From JAFAMB01 sp963775805 (GTDB lineage Bacteria; Verrucomicrobiota; Verrucomicrobiia; Chthoniobacterales; JAFAMB01): a stretch of 64,000 bases of DNA. Both the position numbers and the translations under genes were made by a program. The DNA lies in assembly GCA_963775805.1 (NCBI GenBank), contig CAVZKG010000001.1, positions 434,001 to 498,000 of the forward strand, read 5' to 3'. The first letter of the stretch is position 1. Each line of letters starts with the position of its first letter. Below the pieces are notes generated by a model. It searched no databases. It was not told the origin of the DNA and saw only the letters and a list, made by a program, of their open reading frames with translations. Below are positions 26,117 through 35,011 of this stretch, in pieces.

Positions 26117-27277
26117 GTGAATCTGCTCCTTCGTAAATTACTGGGCATGAATTGGCTGCTGATCATTCTGGCAGTCTGTCTCGCTATCTTCGGCGTCATG
26201 GCGATTTATAGCGCCACTTACATGCGTGAAGAGGTCTATCTCACCGAGATGTGGCGCAAACAGGTCGTCTGGCTTGCGATTGGTATCACGATTTTCTTTG
26301 TGGCGGCGCTCATCGACTACCGGGCGTGGCTTAACCATGTCTCTTTTCCGCTCATTATGTATCTCGGTGGGCTAGGATTTCTGGGACTTACCCATTTTAT
26401 CGGGCGCACTACGTTTGGTGCGAAGAGTTGGCTGGATATCGGACCGATCAGTTTTCAACCGGCACAGCTCGCGGTTATTTCCACGTTGCTTCTGATTGCG
26501 TGGCTACTCGCGAACACCGAAAATTGGGTGGGGTTTTGGCCAACAATTGGACGCATTTTCAGTTGTGCGGCCATCATTGCTCCTCCCTGGATTCTGATTC
26601 TGATTCAGCCGGATCTTGGCGAGTGTCTGGTCTGGATTCCGGCGGTCCTGGCGTTGCTCTACGTGGGGAGGGTTCCCAAACGGTATCTTCTTGTCTTGAT
26701 CATCATCGGTATAGCTGTGGTCCCGGTCGTAGCAAATTTTGGGCTTAAAGCATACCAACGAGAACGGCTGACTACTTTTCTCAATCCGGACTATGACCCG
26801 CAAGGAGCTGGTTGGACGATTAACCAATCGCTGATCGCAATCGGTTCAGGCGGCTTTTACGGGAAAGGGTTCACTGCTCCCAATACCCAGGTCCAGCTCG
26901 GGTTTCTCCCGTCCACGATCGTGCACACCGATTTTATTTTTGCCGCGATCGGCGAGCAACTTGGATTCGTTGGGACGATCACACTGATTGCTGCGTTCGG
27001 AGTCCTGCTTTTGGCAGGTTTATTGATTGCGGCTTCCGCAACAGATGACCTGGGCCGTCTTGTGGCCGTCGGATTTATCACCCTGATATTTACACATATT
27101 TACATGAATATCGGGATGACCATTTCGATCACTCCGATTACTGGAGTTCCCCTTCCCTTGATCAGCTATGGCGGGTCCTTCCTGGTGCTTATTCTTTTTG
27201 CACTAGGTGTCCTCGAAAGCATCTGGATCCATCGTAAGATCCACGCAACCGGCCGACCCGCCCGGCGCCACGCCTAG
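26117..27277 (+). CDS. rodA: Rod-shape SEDS glycosyltransferase RodA
   Basis: 386 aa from GTG 26117, about ten membrane helices. Polymerises lipid II during cell elongation together with a class B PBP. SEDS family markers: FGAKSWLDIGPISFQPAQLA, LILIQPDLGECLVWIP (the QPDLG containing the catalytic Asp), AIGSGGFYGKGF, HTDFIFAAIGEQLGFVG, and the final TPITGVPLPLISYGGSF. The length and the sequence RERLTTFLNPDYDPQGAGW favour RodA over FtsW. No mre genes or PBP2 are adjacent; the gene follows the ABC ATPase by 15 bp. Repeat island R3 begins a few bases after its stop. Confidence 0.9.
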   Translation: MNLLLRKLLGMNWLLIILAVCLAIFGVMAIYSATYMREEVYLTEMWRKQVVWLAIGITIFFVAALIDYRAWLNHVSFPLIMYLGGLGFLGLTHFIGRTTFGAKSWLDIGPISFQPAQLAVISTLLLIAWLLANTENWVGFWPTIGRIFSCAAIIAPPWILILIQPDLGECLVWIPAVLALLYVGRVPKRYLLVLIIIGIAVVPVVANFGLKAYQRERLTTFLNPDYDPQGAGWTINQSLIAIGSGGFYGKGFTAPNTQVQLGFLPSTIVHTDFIFAAIGEQLGFVGTITLIAAFGVLLLAGLLIAASATDDLGRLVAVGFITLIFTHIYMNIGMTISITPITGVPLPLISYGGSFLVLILFALGVLESIWIHRKIHATGRPARRHA

Positions 27278-27282
27278 CGGCG

Positions 27283-27530
27283 CGGAGTTCAGAGTTCAAG
27301 GTGCGGGGTTCGGAGTTTCGTAGGAGGCAGCTTGCCTGTCCCCATCCTGGCTTTAAGACAACCTCCTAGCTAGCAATCGCACTCGTTGTCGTCCTCGCGC
27401 TCGTACTCGATCGTAAGGCTGATGGGGACAGGCAAGGTCCCTATCGAAGAAAGGCTGAAAGCCAATCCTACGAAACTTCGAACCCGGAACCTCGAACTCA
27501 AAACCTCGAACCCGAATCTCCTCACACCCG
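27283..27530. repeat. GGAGTTCGAGGTT-type inverted repeat element (R3)
   Basis: Nested inverted repeats: AGTTTCGTAGGA (27314-27325) pairs with 27466-27477, and CTTGCCTGTCCCCATC (27331-27346) pairs with 27421-27436. Outer arms are GGAGTTCAGAGTTC-like on the left and GGAACCTCGAACTC-like on the right. The centre, minus strand 27411 to 27370, reads IEYEREDDNECDC then stop. It fills the spacer between rodA and the ABC-2 permease; reading frames extending through it into the permease are artefacts. Confidence 0.85.
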
Positions 27531-27542
27531 CGCTCCGCGCAG

Positions 27543-28343
27543 TTACCCCCCGACCGCCTGGTACCTGCTGAGTCCCCGCTGCCAAAGCGTGTTCGCCACG
27601 AGCCACATCAGCAGGACCCACACGAACTGGATTGTCAGCCCTTGCCAGAGCTGGACACCGTCCACCTGTCCCATGAATACCGAGATGGGAAAGTACAATT
27701 CGTAGGGAAACGGCAAGAATTTTAGCACCGATTGAACCGTCGGGGGCATGAAGGCAAGAGGGAACATGTGTCCGCTCAGAAAGTACTCAAACGAGAATAC
27801 AATAAATACGACAGTCGATATCTCGAGCATCCAAAACGCGAATAAGGCGACTGAGTACGCGATAAAGAACTGAATCAAAGCGGCAAAGGCGACGCTAATG
27901 GCCGACAACAACCAGATAGTCCAGGAAGAGGGCCAGTGCAGGTAGTGACGAAAGATCGCAAATAGTATCAGAACAACTGGAAGCGTTATGAGCGCGTAGA
28001 GCATTCGATTACTGACGAAGAGTGCGAAGCGATAGACAAGATAGTTAATCGGCTTGATCAAAAACGAATTCATCTGACCATCACGGATGTCTGCGGCGAC
28101 CTGCCACTCATCTTCTCCGGGAGTGATCAGTCCATCCAGGAAAAGCACTAACAAGAAATAATTAACTACCGATCCGTAGTTGAAATTGCTGATCCCGCTC
28201 CCTCTGGTCTCGAATATTGCACCCCAGATGAACACCGTCCCGAGCAACGGAATCAATCCGAACAGAGCGCGAAACAGAAAATTCCAGCGATAGACAAAGG
28301 TGTTCTGCATTCCGATATCGAACACTTTGAAATACTTTCGCAT
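27543..28343 (-). CDS. ABC-2 type permease
   Basis: 266 aa from ATG 28343 (MRKYFKVFD); a GTG 12 bp earlier lies inside a hairpin and is less likely. Six hydrophobic segments, typical of ABC-2 exporters of the DUF990-like group (LFLDGLITPGEDEWQVAADI, RDGQMNSFLIKPINYLVYRF, and the final FPLAFMPPTVQSVLKFLPF). Such proteins usually pair with a second permease and an ATPase, which are not visible on the proximal side, since the next gene in the same direction is across the R3 element. Substrate unknown. Confidence 0.78.
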   Translation of the reverse strand: MRKYFKVFDIGMQNTFVYRWNFLFRALFGLIPLLGTVFIWGAIFETRGSGISNFNYGSVVNYFLLVLFLDGLITPGEDEWQVAADIRDGQMNSFLIKPINYLVYRFALFVSNRMLYALITLPVVLILFAIFRHYLHWPSSWTIWLLSAISVAFAALIQFFIAYSVALFAFWMLEISTVVFIVFSFEYFLSGHMFPLAFMPPTVQSVLKFLPFPYELYFPISVFMGQVDGVQLWQGLTIQFVWVLLMWLVANTLWQRGLSRYQAVGG

Positions 28344-28350
28344 GGCCCAT

Positions 28351-28370
28351 CCCACGGCTTACGCCGTGGG
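28351..28370. repeat. Perfect 8-bp-stem hairpin
   Basis: CCCACGGC-TTAC-GCCGTGGG, immediately upstream of the ABC-2 permease start on the minus strand. Only one copy was noticed in the window, but compact hairpins like this are often dispersed elements. It may influence translation of the permease or end the surA-like transcript. Confidence 0.75.
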
Positions 28371-28424
28371 CTAAGGAACGGTGCCACCCTCTGGTGCACC
28401 CCGGTAATCTCTTCGGCACCTCGA

Positions 28425-29402
28425 TCAATAGATCTTGATGTAAGCCTTCTCGCGCAGGCTGTCGATCCACCGCTGAGTTGCCTTTTGCCGCTGGGCTTGC
28501 TGCAGCTTCTTACTAATACCGTCTCGGACTTCCTGAATTGGAATCACGCCGGATGTCTTCTTCGATTCGCAGTACAGAATGTAAAACGAGTCACCGATTC
28601 GAACGACGTCGCTTACCTGACCCGGTGAAAGCGCAAATGCAACATCGGTCAATTGCTCATTCAGGGTCTTGCGATCGATAAAGCCCCAATCGCCGCCGGA
28701 TGCAGCCGTTCCATCCATTGAATAGGTCTTCGCCATCGTGGCAAAATCGGCACCCCCTTTTACCTTGTCCCGAATTTCTTCCGCCGTTTTGCTGGTTGAG
28801 TCACCCGAATTCGCGTCCAACGGATCGGCATTTAACACAATCATTCGCAACTTGAGCTGTTCCGGAGTGACGAACTCTTGCTTGTTCGCATCGTAGTACG
28901 CCTGGATTTCCTGCGGAGTCGGATCGAAATCTCCTTTGACATTATTTTGGCGCATTGCGCCGACGATCACTTTATCCCGTTGCATCTCGCGAAACCTACC
29001 GAGCGAATAGCCCTGGGCATTCAGAGTCCGAAGGAATGCTTGGCGATCACCGCCGAATTCCTCCTTGATGATATTCTGGATCTGATCGTCCACGACGTAT
29101 TCCGGCATCGTGTACTCTTTCTTTTTAAACTCCCCTACGATCAGTTGACGGTCGATCAAATCGTTCAGTGCGGACAAGCGCGCTTCTTTAATCTTATCGA
29201 TCAACTCCGCCCCATTATACTGCTCACGCAACGTTCGTTCACGAGGACCGGATAGCTCCTGGACTTGAGAGAAAGTGATAACGTCTCCGTTCACAACTGC
29301 AGCCACTCCATCGATTACCTGCGGATCGGCAGCTCTGAGTGGTTGAGCGAAGAAGGGAACGAGGATCAATAGCGCGAACAATAGCTTCGAAGACATGTGC
29401 AT
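28425..29402 (-). CDS. SurA-like periplasmic peptidyl-prolyl isomerase
   Basis: 325 aa with a signal peptide (LLFALLILVPFFAQPLRAAD, cleavage after ~residue 24). An N-terminal SurA chaperone segment (VDGVAAVVNGDVITFSQV-like: IDGVAAVVNGDVITFSQVQE) is followed by one parvulin domain (about residues 180-280: LKLRMIVLNADP, FATMAKTYSMDGTAASGGDW, GFIDRKTLNEQL, SFYILYCESK). SurA in E. coli has two parvulin repeats; here there is one. Likely helps outer-membrane proteins fold. It directly follows mfd (2 bp gap) in the same direction, suggesting co-transcription. Either of the first two Met codons (29402 or 29396) could be the start. Confidence 0.85.
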   Translation of the reverse strand: MHMSSKLLFALLILVPFFAQPLRAADPQVIDGVAAVVNGDVITFSQVQELSGPRERTLREQYNGAELIDKIKEARLSALNDLIDRQLIVGEFKKKEYTMPEYVVDDQIQNIIKEEFGGDRQAFLRTLNAQGYSLGRFREMQRDKVIVGAMRQNNVKGDFDPTPQEIQAYYDANKQEFVTPEQLKLRMIVLNADPLDANSGDSTSKTAEEIRDKVKGGADFATMAKTYSMDGTAASGGDWGFIDRKTLNEQLTDVAFALSPGQVSDVVRIGDSFYILYCESKKTSGVIPIQEVRDGISKKLQQAQRQKATQRWIDSLREKAYIKIY

Positions 29403-29404
29403 TG

Positions 29405-32400
29405 TTAAGAAAGTCGGCTTAGGAGATTCAACAAAGCCGGAAGGTTATTTTGACCGTTGGCTGAAGTCAAGCGGGGAAACCGGTCCCCGACCAGGAGGTA
29501 ATCCCCACCTCGCATGAGCATCACTTTCGATTCCCGCACCTCGATTGATACAACCTTTGCTCTGACCGCAATGAATTTGATTTCGCTAAACATCAGAAGA
29601 TTCCGGACAGCGTTGGGAATCGGTCCATACTGATCTCGCCAGTCGCGTTCGAGCTTGTCAAGCGACTCTTTAGCGTTTGCTTCCGCGAGTCGTTTGTATG
29701 CCTGGATCCGGGACTGCGGCTGTGCAATGTAGTCGGCGGGTATGAATGCTGGTTCCCGCCCATTTTTTGTGCTCACAAATTCCGCCTCGTTCGTGCACAC
29801 AAAATCGAGACGCATCGCGACGTCCGTCCGAGTCCGCGCTCGTTTACCTTGTAACTGTTCAACGGCTTGTTGTAACAGCTGACAGTAGAGATCGAATCCA
29901 ATATTGACGATATGACCACTTTGCGCGGTTCCCAGAATATTTCCCGCCCCACGAATTTCGAGATCCCGCATTGCGATTCGAAATCCTGCGCCTAGCCCAG
30001 AGTATTGTTTAATCGCGTTAATGCGGCGGCGGGCTGCTCCGACCGTCATCAAATCTCTAGGAAGCAAAAGGTAGGCATACGCTTTGTGCTGCGCTCTACC
30101 GACTCTGCCCCGCAATTGATACAAATCGGCCAAGCCGAACCGGTCTGCGCGGTCGATGATGATGGTATTCGCATTTGGTATATCGAGTCCGCTCTCGATG
30201 ATGGTAGTCGAAATCAAGACATCCGTTTTCCCGAGGACGAATCGTCCCATCACCTCTTCCAGTTGTTGCTCATCCATCTGGCCATGCCCGATTTCCACGC
30301 GAGCCCCGGGACAGAGTGCCAGTACTCTTTCTCGCACCCGTTCAATCGATTGAACACGATTGTGAAGGAAGTAGACTTGCCCTTGCCGACGCAGCTCGCG
30401 TTGAATCGCGTCGCGAATAATCCGCTCGTCGTATGGACAAATGAGCGTCTCGACCGGTAAGCGATTAGGCGGCGGGGTTTCGATCACCGACATGTCTTTG
30501 GCGCCGACGAGCGAAAGGTAGAGTGTGCGCGGAATCGGCGTCGCTGAAAGAGTCAGAACGTCTACCAACTTGAACTGCTCTTTGAATTTCTCTTTGTGGC
30601 GGACACCGAATCGTTGTTCTTCATCGATCACAACAAGACCGAGATCTTTGAATTCGATGTCGCCTGTGATCAACCTGTGAGTTCCAATGACGATGTCGAT
30701 TGTTCCCTCTTTCAGTCCCTTCACAGTTTCACGCTGTTCACGTTGTGAAAGGAATCGGCTCATCATTCCAACCCGGATCGGATAATCGGACATCCGTTCT
30801 CGAAATGTATTGAAATGCTGCTGCGCCAGGACGGTTGTCGGGACAAGCATGACAACCTGTTTTCCATTGATCACGGCCTTGAATGCGGCTCGTATTGCGA
30901 CTTCGGTCTTTCCGAATCCGACATCGCCGCATATGAGCCGATCCATCGGGCGATCGGACTCCATATCGGCTTTGGTGTCATGGATCGCGCGCAACTGGTC
31001 TCCGGTCTCTTTGTATAAAAAAGAGGACTCGAATTCCCTTTGCCATTGCGTGTCCGGCGAATGCGCATAGCTCGTGCGGAGGTTACGTTCCGCCTGAATG
31101 TCCAGCAACTTTGCGGCATAATCGAAAATCGCTGTCTCGGCCGCCTTCTTCGCTTTGCCCCAACGACTATCGCCCAGGGAACTCAGCTGAGGATAACGTT
31201 TTCCAATCCCGACATATCGCGATACAAGAAACGCTTGTTCGAAGGGGACATAGAGCCGGGCATCATTCTCAAACTCCAAAACGACCACATCTTGCTCAAA
31301 GCTATTCTGATTAAGCCTTTGAATGCCACGGTACCGTCCGATGCCGTGTTCCAGATGCACCACAAGATCTCCTTCAGCAATATCCGAAAAATCGATCGGA
31401 ACACGCCCGCCCCTTAAACGCGACCTGCGAAGCGCAAGCCGACGGGCGCTTGGAGCCTGGTATCTGCCAAAGATCTCCGCGTCGCAAAGGATCGCAAGTT
31501 TCCCTTCCGGGAATACAAATCCGCGATTGAGCGATCCCACAACAAATTGGACAAGATCTGTTTCCACATCATTGTCGCGAAGCACATCGCCCAAGCGTTC
31601 GATCTCTCCTTCGTTGTGGCAAACGGCAACGACCTTCCAAAGTTCGCTGAGCCAGGTGCGAACCTGCCGCAACGCGAGCTCCCGCTTATTCTCTTCCACG
31701 AGGAAGTCGCCGGCCTCAAAACCCTGGAAGCCGGTGTCATAAAAAGCTGTCCCATAATCTTCTGGCGTGCCCGCGGTCGCGCCGGACGTGATCCGGACCT
31801 GGGCGTTCTCCGTCTCGCATTCAATACCAATTAAAATGTCCTCTTTTCTGATGTAATCGGTGAGATCTACCGTGAGGCTCTCGGTATCTCCGACAAGCAC
31901 TTCGCATCGGTCCAGCGCTTGAATCGAGGTTTGGTCGTCCAGTTCAAACTCTCGGATCGAATCAATTTGATCGCCGAATAGCTCGACCCGGACCGGCAAC
32001 GTGTGATGCCAGGAAAATATATCAACGATGCCGCCGCGCACCGCGAACTGTCCACGGGCTGTGACTTGCGGAACTCTGGTGTAACCGGTCCCGACTAGTT
32101 TTTCGCAAAATCCGTCGCGATCGAGAGCACTATTGCGATTGAGAACTAAGGTCTGTTGTCGGAGTGATTGTGCCCCAGGGACCCTGTTCTGAAGCGACGA
32201 TTCTGTGAGGACAATCACCGTCCGCTTTCCTTCTGTCACCTTTTGCAACACTTCCAGGCGTTCTGCGGTGGTCTCGGGATCCGGAACCGCCTCATTTCCC
32301 GCTGGCAACTCAATCTCCGGAAAGAAAAGCGCCTCGATCTGCCAATTGACGAGGCCGTTAAAGATTTCCTCTTGGCGTCTGACATCCGGGCACAGAATCC

Positions 32401-32566
32401 AGCAGGACTTCGACTGATGATGACGTACAACGCAAGCCGTCGCAAATGCCTGGGCCCCTTCGGAGACATGTTCGAGGCTCGCGCCTCCCTTCCGTTGAAG
32501 CAATTCCAGGAGCTGCGGAAACTTTCGAATCGAGTCGACTATCTCTGCCAGTTTTTCCGACATCAT
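29405..32566 (-). CDS. mfd: Transcription-repair coupling factor
   Basis: 1053 aa (E. coli Mfd 1148). Releases stalled RNA polymerase and recruits UvrA. UvrB-like N-terminal module (RGGIVDIFSWHHTLPVRVEL), RNA-polymerase-interacting domain (DLVVHLEHGIGRYRGIQRL), then the translocase with Walker A GDVGFGKTEVAIRAAF, DEEQRFGVRHKEKF (DExx box), SATPIPRTLYLSL, and the TRG-like region ESGLDIPNANTIIIDRADRF, QLRGRVGRAQHKAYAYLL. A C-terminal TRCF domain ends the protein. Shorter than the E. coli protein mostly through a compact N-terminus. Start at 32566 or the next Met; the gene lies between the sigma-54 activator and the surA-like gene. Confidence 0.94.
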   Translation of the reverse strand: MMSEKLAEIVDSIRKFPQLLELLQRKGGASLEHVSEGAQAFATACVVRHHQSKSCWILCPDVRRQEEIFNGLVNWQIEALFFPEIELPAGNEAVPDPETTAERLEVLQKVTEGKRTVIVLTESSLQNRVPGAQSLRQQTLVLNRNSALDRDGFCEKLVGTGYTRVPQVTARGQFAVRGGIVDIFSWHHTLPVRVELFGDQIDSIREFELDDQTSIQALDRCEVLVGDTESLTVDLTDYIRKEDILIGIECETENAQVRITSGATAGTPEDYGTAFYDTGFQGFEAGDFLVEENKRELALRQVRTWLSELWKVVAVCHNEGEIERLGDVLRDNDVETDLVQFVVGSLNRGFVFPEGKLAILCDAEIFGRYQAPSARRLALRRSRLRGGRVPIDFSDIAEGDLVVHLEHGIGRYRGIQRLNQNSFEQDVVVLEFENDARLYVPFEQAFLVSRYVGIGKRYPQLSSLGDSRWGKAKKAAETAIFDYAAKLLDIQAERNLRTSYAHSPDTQWQREFESSFLYKETGDQLRAIHDTKADMESDRPMDRLICGDVGFGKTEVAIRAAFKAVINGKQVVMLVPTTVLAQQHFNTFRERMSDYPIRVGMMSRFLSQREQRETVKGLKEGTIDIVIGTHRLITGDIEFKDLGLVVIDEEQRFGVRHKEKFKEQFKLVDVLTLSATPIPRTLYLSLVGAKDMSVIETPPPNRLPVETLICPYDERIIRDAIQRELRRQGQVYFLHNRVQSIERVRERVLALCPGARVEIGHGQMDEQQLEEVMGRFVLGKTDVLISTTIIESGLDIPNANTIIIDRADRFGLADLYQLRGRVGRAQHKAYAYLLLPRDLMTVGAARRRINAIKQYSGLGAGFRIAMRDLEIRGAGNILGTAQSGHIVNIGFDLYCQLLQQAVEQLQGKRARTRTDVAMRLDFVCTNEAEFVSTKNGREPAFIPADYIAQPQSRIQAYKRLAEANAKESLDKLERDWRDQYGPIPNAVRNLLMFSEIKFIAVRAKVVSIEVRESKVMLMRGGDYLLVGDRFPRLTSANGQNNLPALLNLLSRLS

Positions 32567-32623
32567 CTGGCCCGAAAATATCTCAAGCCAAACCGCTTGT
32601 GATTTTTTTGGGCTACCACGGAT

Positions 32624-34072
32624 CTACTGAAAATTTAGCTCTCTGGTAATTCCGTAACGTTCAATTCGTTTCCGCAACGTCGCCCGCGTCACCCCAAGCA
32701 GTTTCGCCGCTTTCACTTGGTTTCCCTTTGTCCGCTTCATCGCGAAGAGCGTGAATTCCCGTTCCAGCCAGGGTAGCAACTGAAGTGTCCGATCGGTTGA
32801 AGCAGCGTCCAGAAGAATCTCGACCGCTGTTTCCAATGTCGGTTTCACAGGACTATTATGCCTCGCAGCCATTGGCAGACTCTCTGACTCGCCATCGGGG
32901 CGCTGACCCGCGGCGCCGAGCGGAATATCTTTTGGTAGTAATACATCGCTCGTCGCAAGAACACAGGCGCGCTGAATGGTGTTTTCAAGCTCCCGGACAT
33001 TGCCCGGCCATGGATATTCCTCCATCAGTTTCACGGCCTCTTCGGAAAGCTTGAGCTGTGGCAAATGCTTCTGCGTTGCGATCTTTTTAAGAAAGTATTC
33101 TGCCAGGAGGTTAACATCCTCTCTTCGCTGCCGAAGTGGCGGCAGATGAATTCTGACCACGTTCAAACGATAAAAAAGGTCCTCGCGAAACTGCTTCTTG
33201 GCCACCTCTTGTTCCAGTGTCTTGTTCGTAGCGGCGATGATTCGGACATCGGTTTTGACAGTCGAGTTTCCGCCCACACGCGAAAACTCCCCTTCCTGTA
33301 ACACTCGCAATATCTTACTTTGGACTCCAAGTGGCATATCGCCAATCTCGTCCAGGAAAAGAGTTCCCCCGTTGCTCTGTTCGAATCGGCCAATTCTCTG
33401 CGCTGCGGCTCCGGTAAATGCTCCTTTCTCGTGCCCGAACAGCTCGCTCTCGAGCAGGTTCTCTGGAATCGCTGCGCAATTGATTGCAATGAACGGCTGG
33501 GCACTCCGACTGCTATAATGATGGATCGCCCTCGCCACGAGCTCTTTGCCCGAGCCGCTCTCACCGGTGATCATAACCGGTGCGTCGCTATGGGAAACAC
33601 GACCGACCATCTTGAAAACCTGCTGCATCGGCTGGGATTGACCGACCAGACTATCCTGGTATTGCTCAACCGTGAGCTGCGGTTTGAATGCGGTCGCAGA
33701 ACGCATTTCTGCTTGTGCGTTCAATGCGGCATCCACCACCGGTTTCAAATTGAATGGAAGCGACTCTTTTCGAAGATAGTCAAAAGCGCCGAGCTTCATC
33801 GACTCGATTACCGACTGCGTCGTACCGAACGCACTCATCAAAATGACAATTGCATTTGAGTCGCGCTGTCGGACCCGGGCCAGCAGTTCAAGGCCGCTGA
33901 ACGGCATCAGATGGGTCTCGGAAATCAGTAAGTCCGGATTCTCTGCGATGTAGATCTTGTAAGCTTCGTCCGCGGTCGTTGAAGTCACGACGCGTGTGGT
34001 TGGCGTCTCAAGCTGATTTTGCGCCCACTCGAGAAAATCTGTTTCCGGATCAACTAACAAAATTGTCTGCAT
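32624..34072 (-). CDS. NtrC-family sigma-54 activator with altered receiver domain
   Basis: 482 aa: receiver (1-120), AAA+ (about 140-375), Fis-type helix-turn-helix at the C-terminus (GNQVKAAKLLGVTRATLRKR). Walker A GESGSGKELVARAI, sigma-54-contacting GAFTGA, and GGTLFLDEIGDMPL are intact, so it should open sigma-54 promoters. In the receiver only one acidic pocket residue is present (LLVDPE, Asp8), and the phospho-acceptor position reads LLISETHLMP: Glu52 (or Thr53, depending on a one-residue gap) instead of Asp. The conserved Lys102 and Ser80 remain. In NtrC the equivalent Asp-to-Glu change gives constitutive activity, so this protein may not need a kinase; none is adjacent. Confidence 0.88.
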   Translation of the reverse strand: MQTILLVDPETDFLEWAQNQLETPTTRVVTSTTADEAYKIYIAENPDLLISETHLMPFSGLELLARVRQRDSNAIVILMSAFGTTQSVIESMKLGAFDYLRKESLPFNLKPVVDAALNAQAEMRSATAFKPQLTVEQYQDSLVGQSQPMQQVFKMVGRVSHSDAPVMITGESGSGKELVARAIHHYSSRSAQPFIAINCAAIPENLLESELFGHEKGAFTGAAAQRIGRFEQSNGGTLFLDEIGDMPLGVQSKILRVLQEGEFSRVGGNSTVKTDVRIIAATNKTLEQEVAKKQFREDLFYRLNVVRIHLPPLRQRREDVNLLAEYFLKKIATQKHLPQLKLSEEAVKLMEEYPWPGNVRELENTIQRACVLATSDVLLPKDIPLGAAGQRPDGESESLPMAARHNSPVKPTLETAVEILLDAASTDRTLQLLPWLEREFTLFAMKRTKGNQVKAAKLLGVTRATLRKRIERYGITRELNFQ

Positions 34073-34126
34073 TCAATATCTGGCCCTGGCGGGCGGCCGG
34101 GATTCGTTCCAACGGATCCCTTGGTT

Positions 34127-34164
34127 AAAAAAATTATAATTTGCGCACCTCTCCGAAAGCGCAA
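34127..34164 (-). terminator. Possible terminator after uppS
   Basis: On the minus strand TTGCGC (34164-34159 read as complement) pairs with GCGCAA, 12-nt loop, and is followed by ATTATAATTTTTTT. The 6-bp stem is short, and the TATAAT within it could instead be the -10 of the downstream activator gene. Confidence 0.35.
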
Positions 34165-34279
34165 GCAACATGCTCACTTTTGAGCAGCGACCATAGAATT
34201 CTTTTCTTCGCAGGTCCACCGGAGATGCGCAGAAAAAGACAATTTACGTAGGACATTGCCACGACGCTGCACGAATGGC

Positions 34280-34990
34280 TTATACGCCTCCGTAGCGTCG
34301 GTGTCGCCTGCCATACTCTTCGACCGCTTCGACTAGATCCTTACCTCGAAAATCGGGCCACAACTTTTGCGTGACGTACATCTCTGTATAGCTCAATTGC
34401 CATAGCAGAAAATTCGAGATCCGCATCTCGCCGGATGTACGAATAAACAGGTCCGGATCAGGCCATCGACTTGTATACAGACATTCGGAAAAAATCTCCG
34501 GACTAATCTCATCAATCTTGATTTTTCCTGTAGCGACTTGATCTACGATTCTTTTTACGGCATCGACGATCTCCGCTCGGCCGCTGTAATTTAGCGCCAG
34601 GATCGTCGTAAGCCGCTTCCCATCAGCCGTTGCTGCGATGGATTCGCGAACCTGCCTCTGTACGGCCGCCGGCATTTCGTCCAGGCGTCCGATGGTCTCG
34701 AGCCGTACGCTCCGCTTTCGCAAATCGTCGGTGTAGTCTCTCAAGAATTTCTGCAACAGACCCATCAACGTCTCTACTTCCTCCTTTGGCCGGCGCCAGT
34801 TTTCAGTCGAGAACGTGAATAGAGTCAAATACTCGATGCCAAGGTCCAGGCACGACTCAACGCATTCTTTAGCGGCATTTGCACCTTCGATGTGCCCGCG
34901 AGTCCGTGGCCATCCGCGTTGGCGGGCCCATCGGCCATTTCCGTCCATGATCACTGCAACATGTCTCGGAACGCTCGTGGACATTTTCAA
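34280..34990 (-). CDS. uppS: Isoprenyl transferase (undecaprenyl diphosphate synthase)
   Basis: 236 aa. Adds isopentenyl units in cis to farnesyl diphosphate to make the C55 carrier lipid for cell-wall synthesis. Diagnostic motifs: HVAVIMDGNGRWARQRG with the catalytic Asp, GHIEGANAAKECVE, LTLFTFSTENWRRP, LNYSGRAEIVDAV, and the final RTSGEMRISNFLLWQLSYTE. Length matches the cis-prenyltransferase family. It follows purA by 21 bp in the same direction. Start may be Met1 (34990) or Met3 (34984). Confidence 0.94.
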   Translation of the reverse strand: MKMSTSVPRHVAVIMDGNGRWARQRGWPRTRGHIEGANAAKECVESCLDLGIEYLTLFTFSTENWRRPKEEVETLMGLLQKFLRDYTDDLRKRSVRLETIGRLDEMPAAVQRQVRESIAATADGKRLTTILALNYSGRAEIVDAVKRIVDQVATGKIKIDEISPEIFSECLYTSRWPDPDLFIRTSGEMRISNFLLWQLSYTEMYVTQKLWPDFRGKDLVEAVEEYGRRHRRYGGV

Positions 34991-35011
34991 GCTTTGTGCC
35001 CTGGAAGGAGC

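Noticed and set aside
27370..27621. Minus-strand reading frame across R3 into the ABC-2 permease end
   Set aside because: Composition follows the repeat arms; it overlaps the permease coding sequence in another frame and has no recognisable family.
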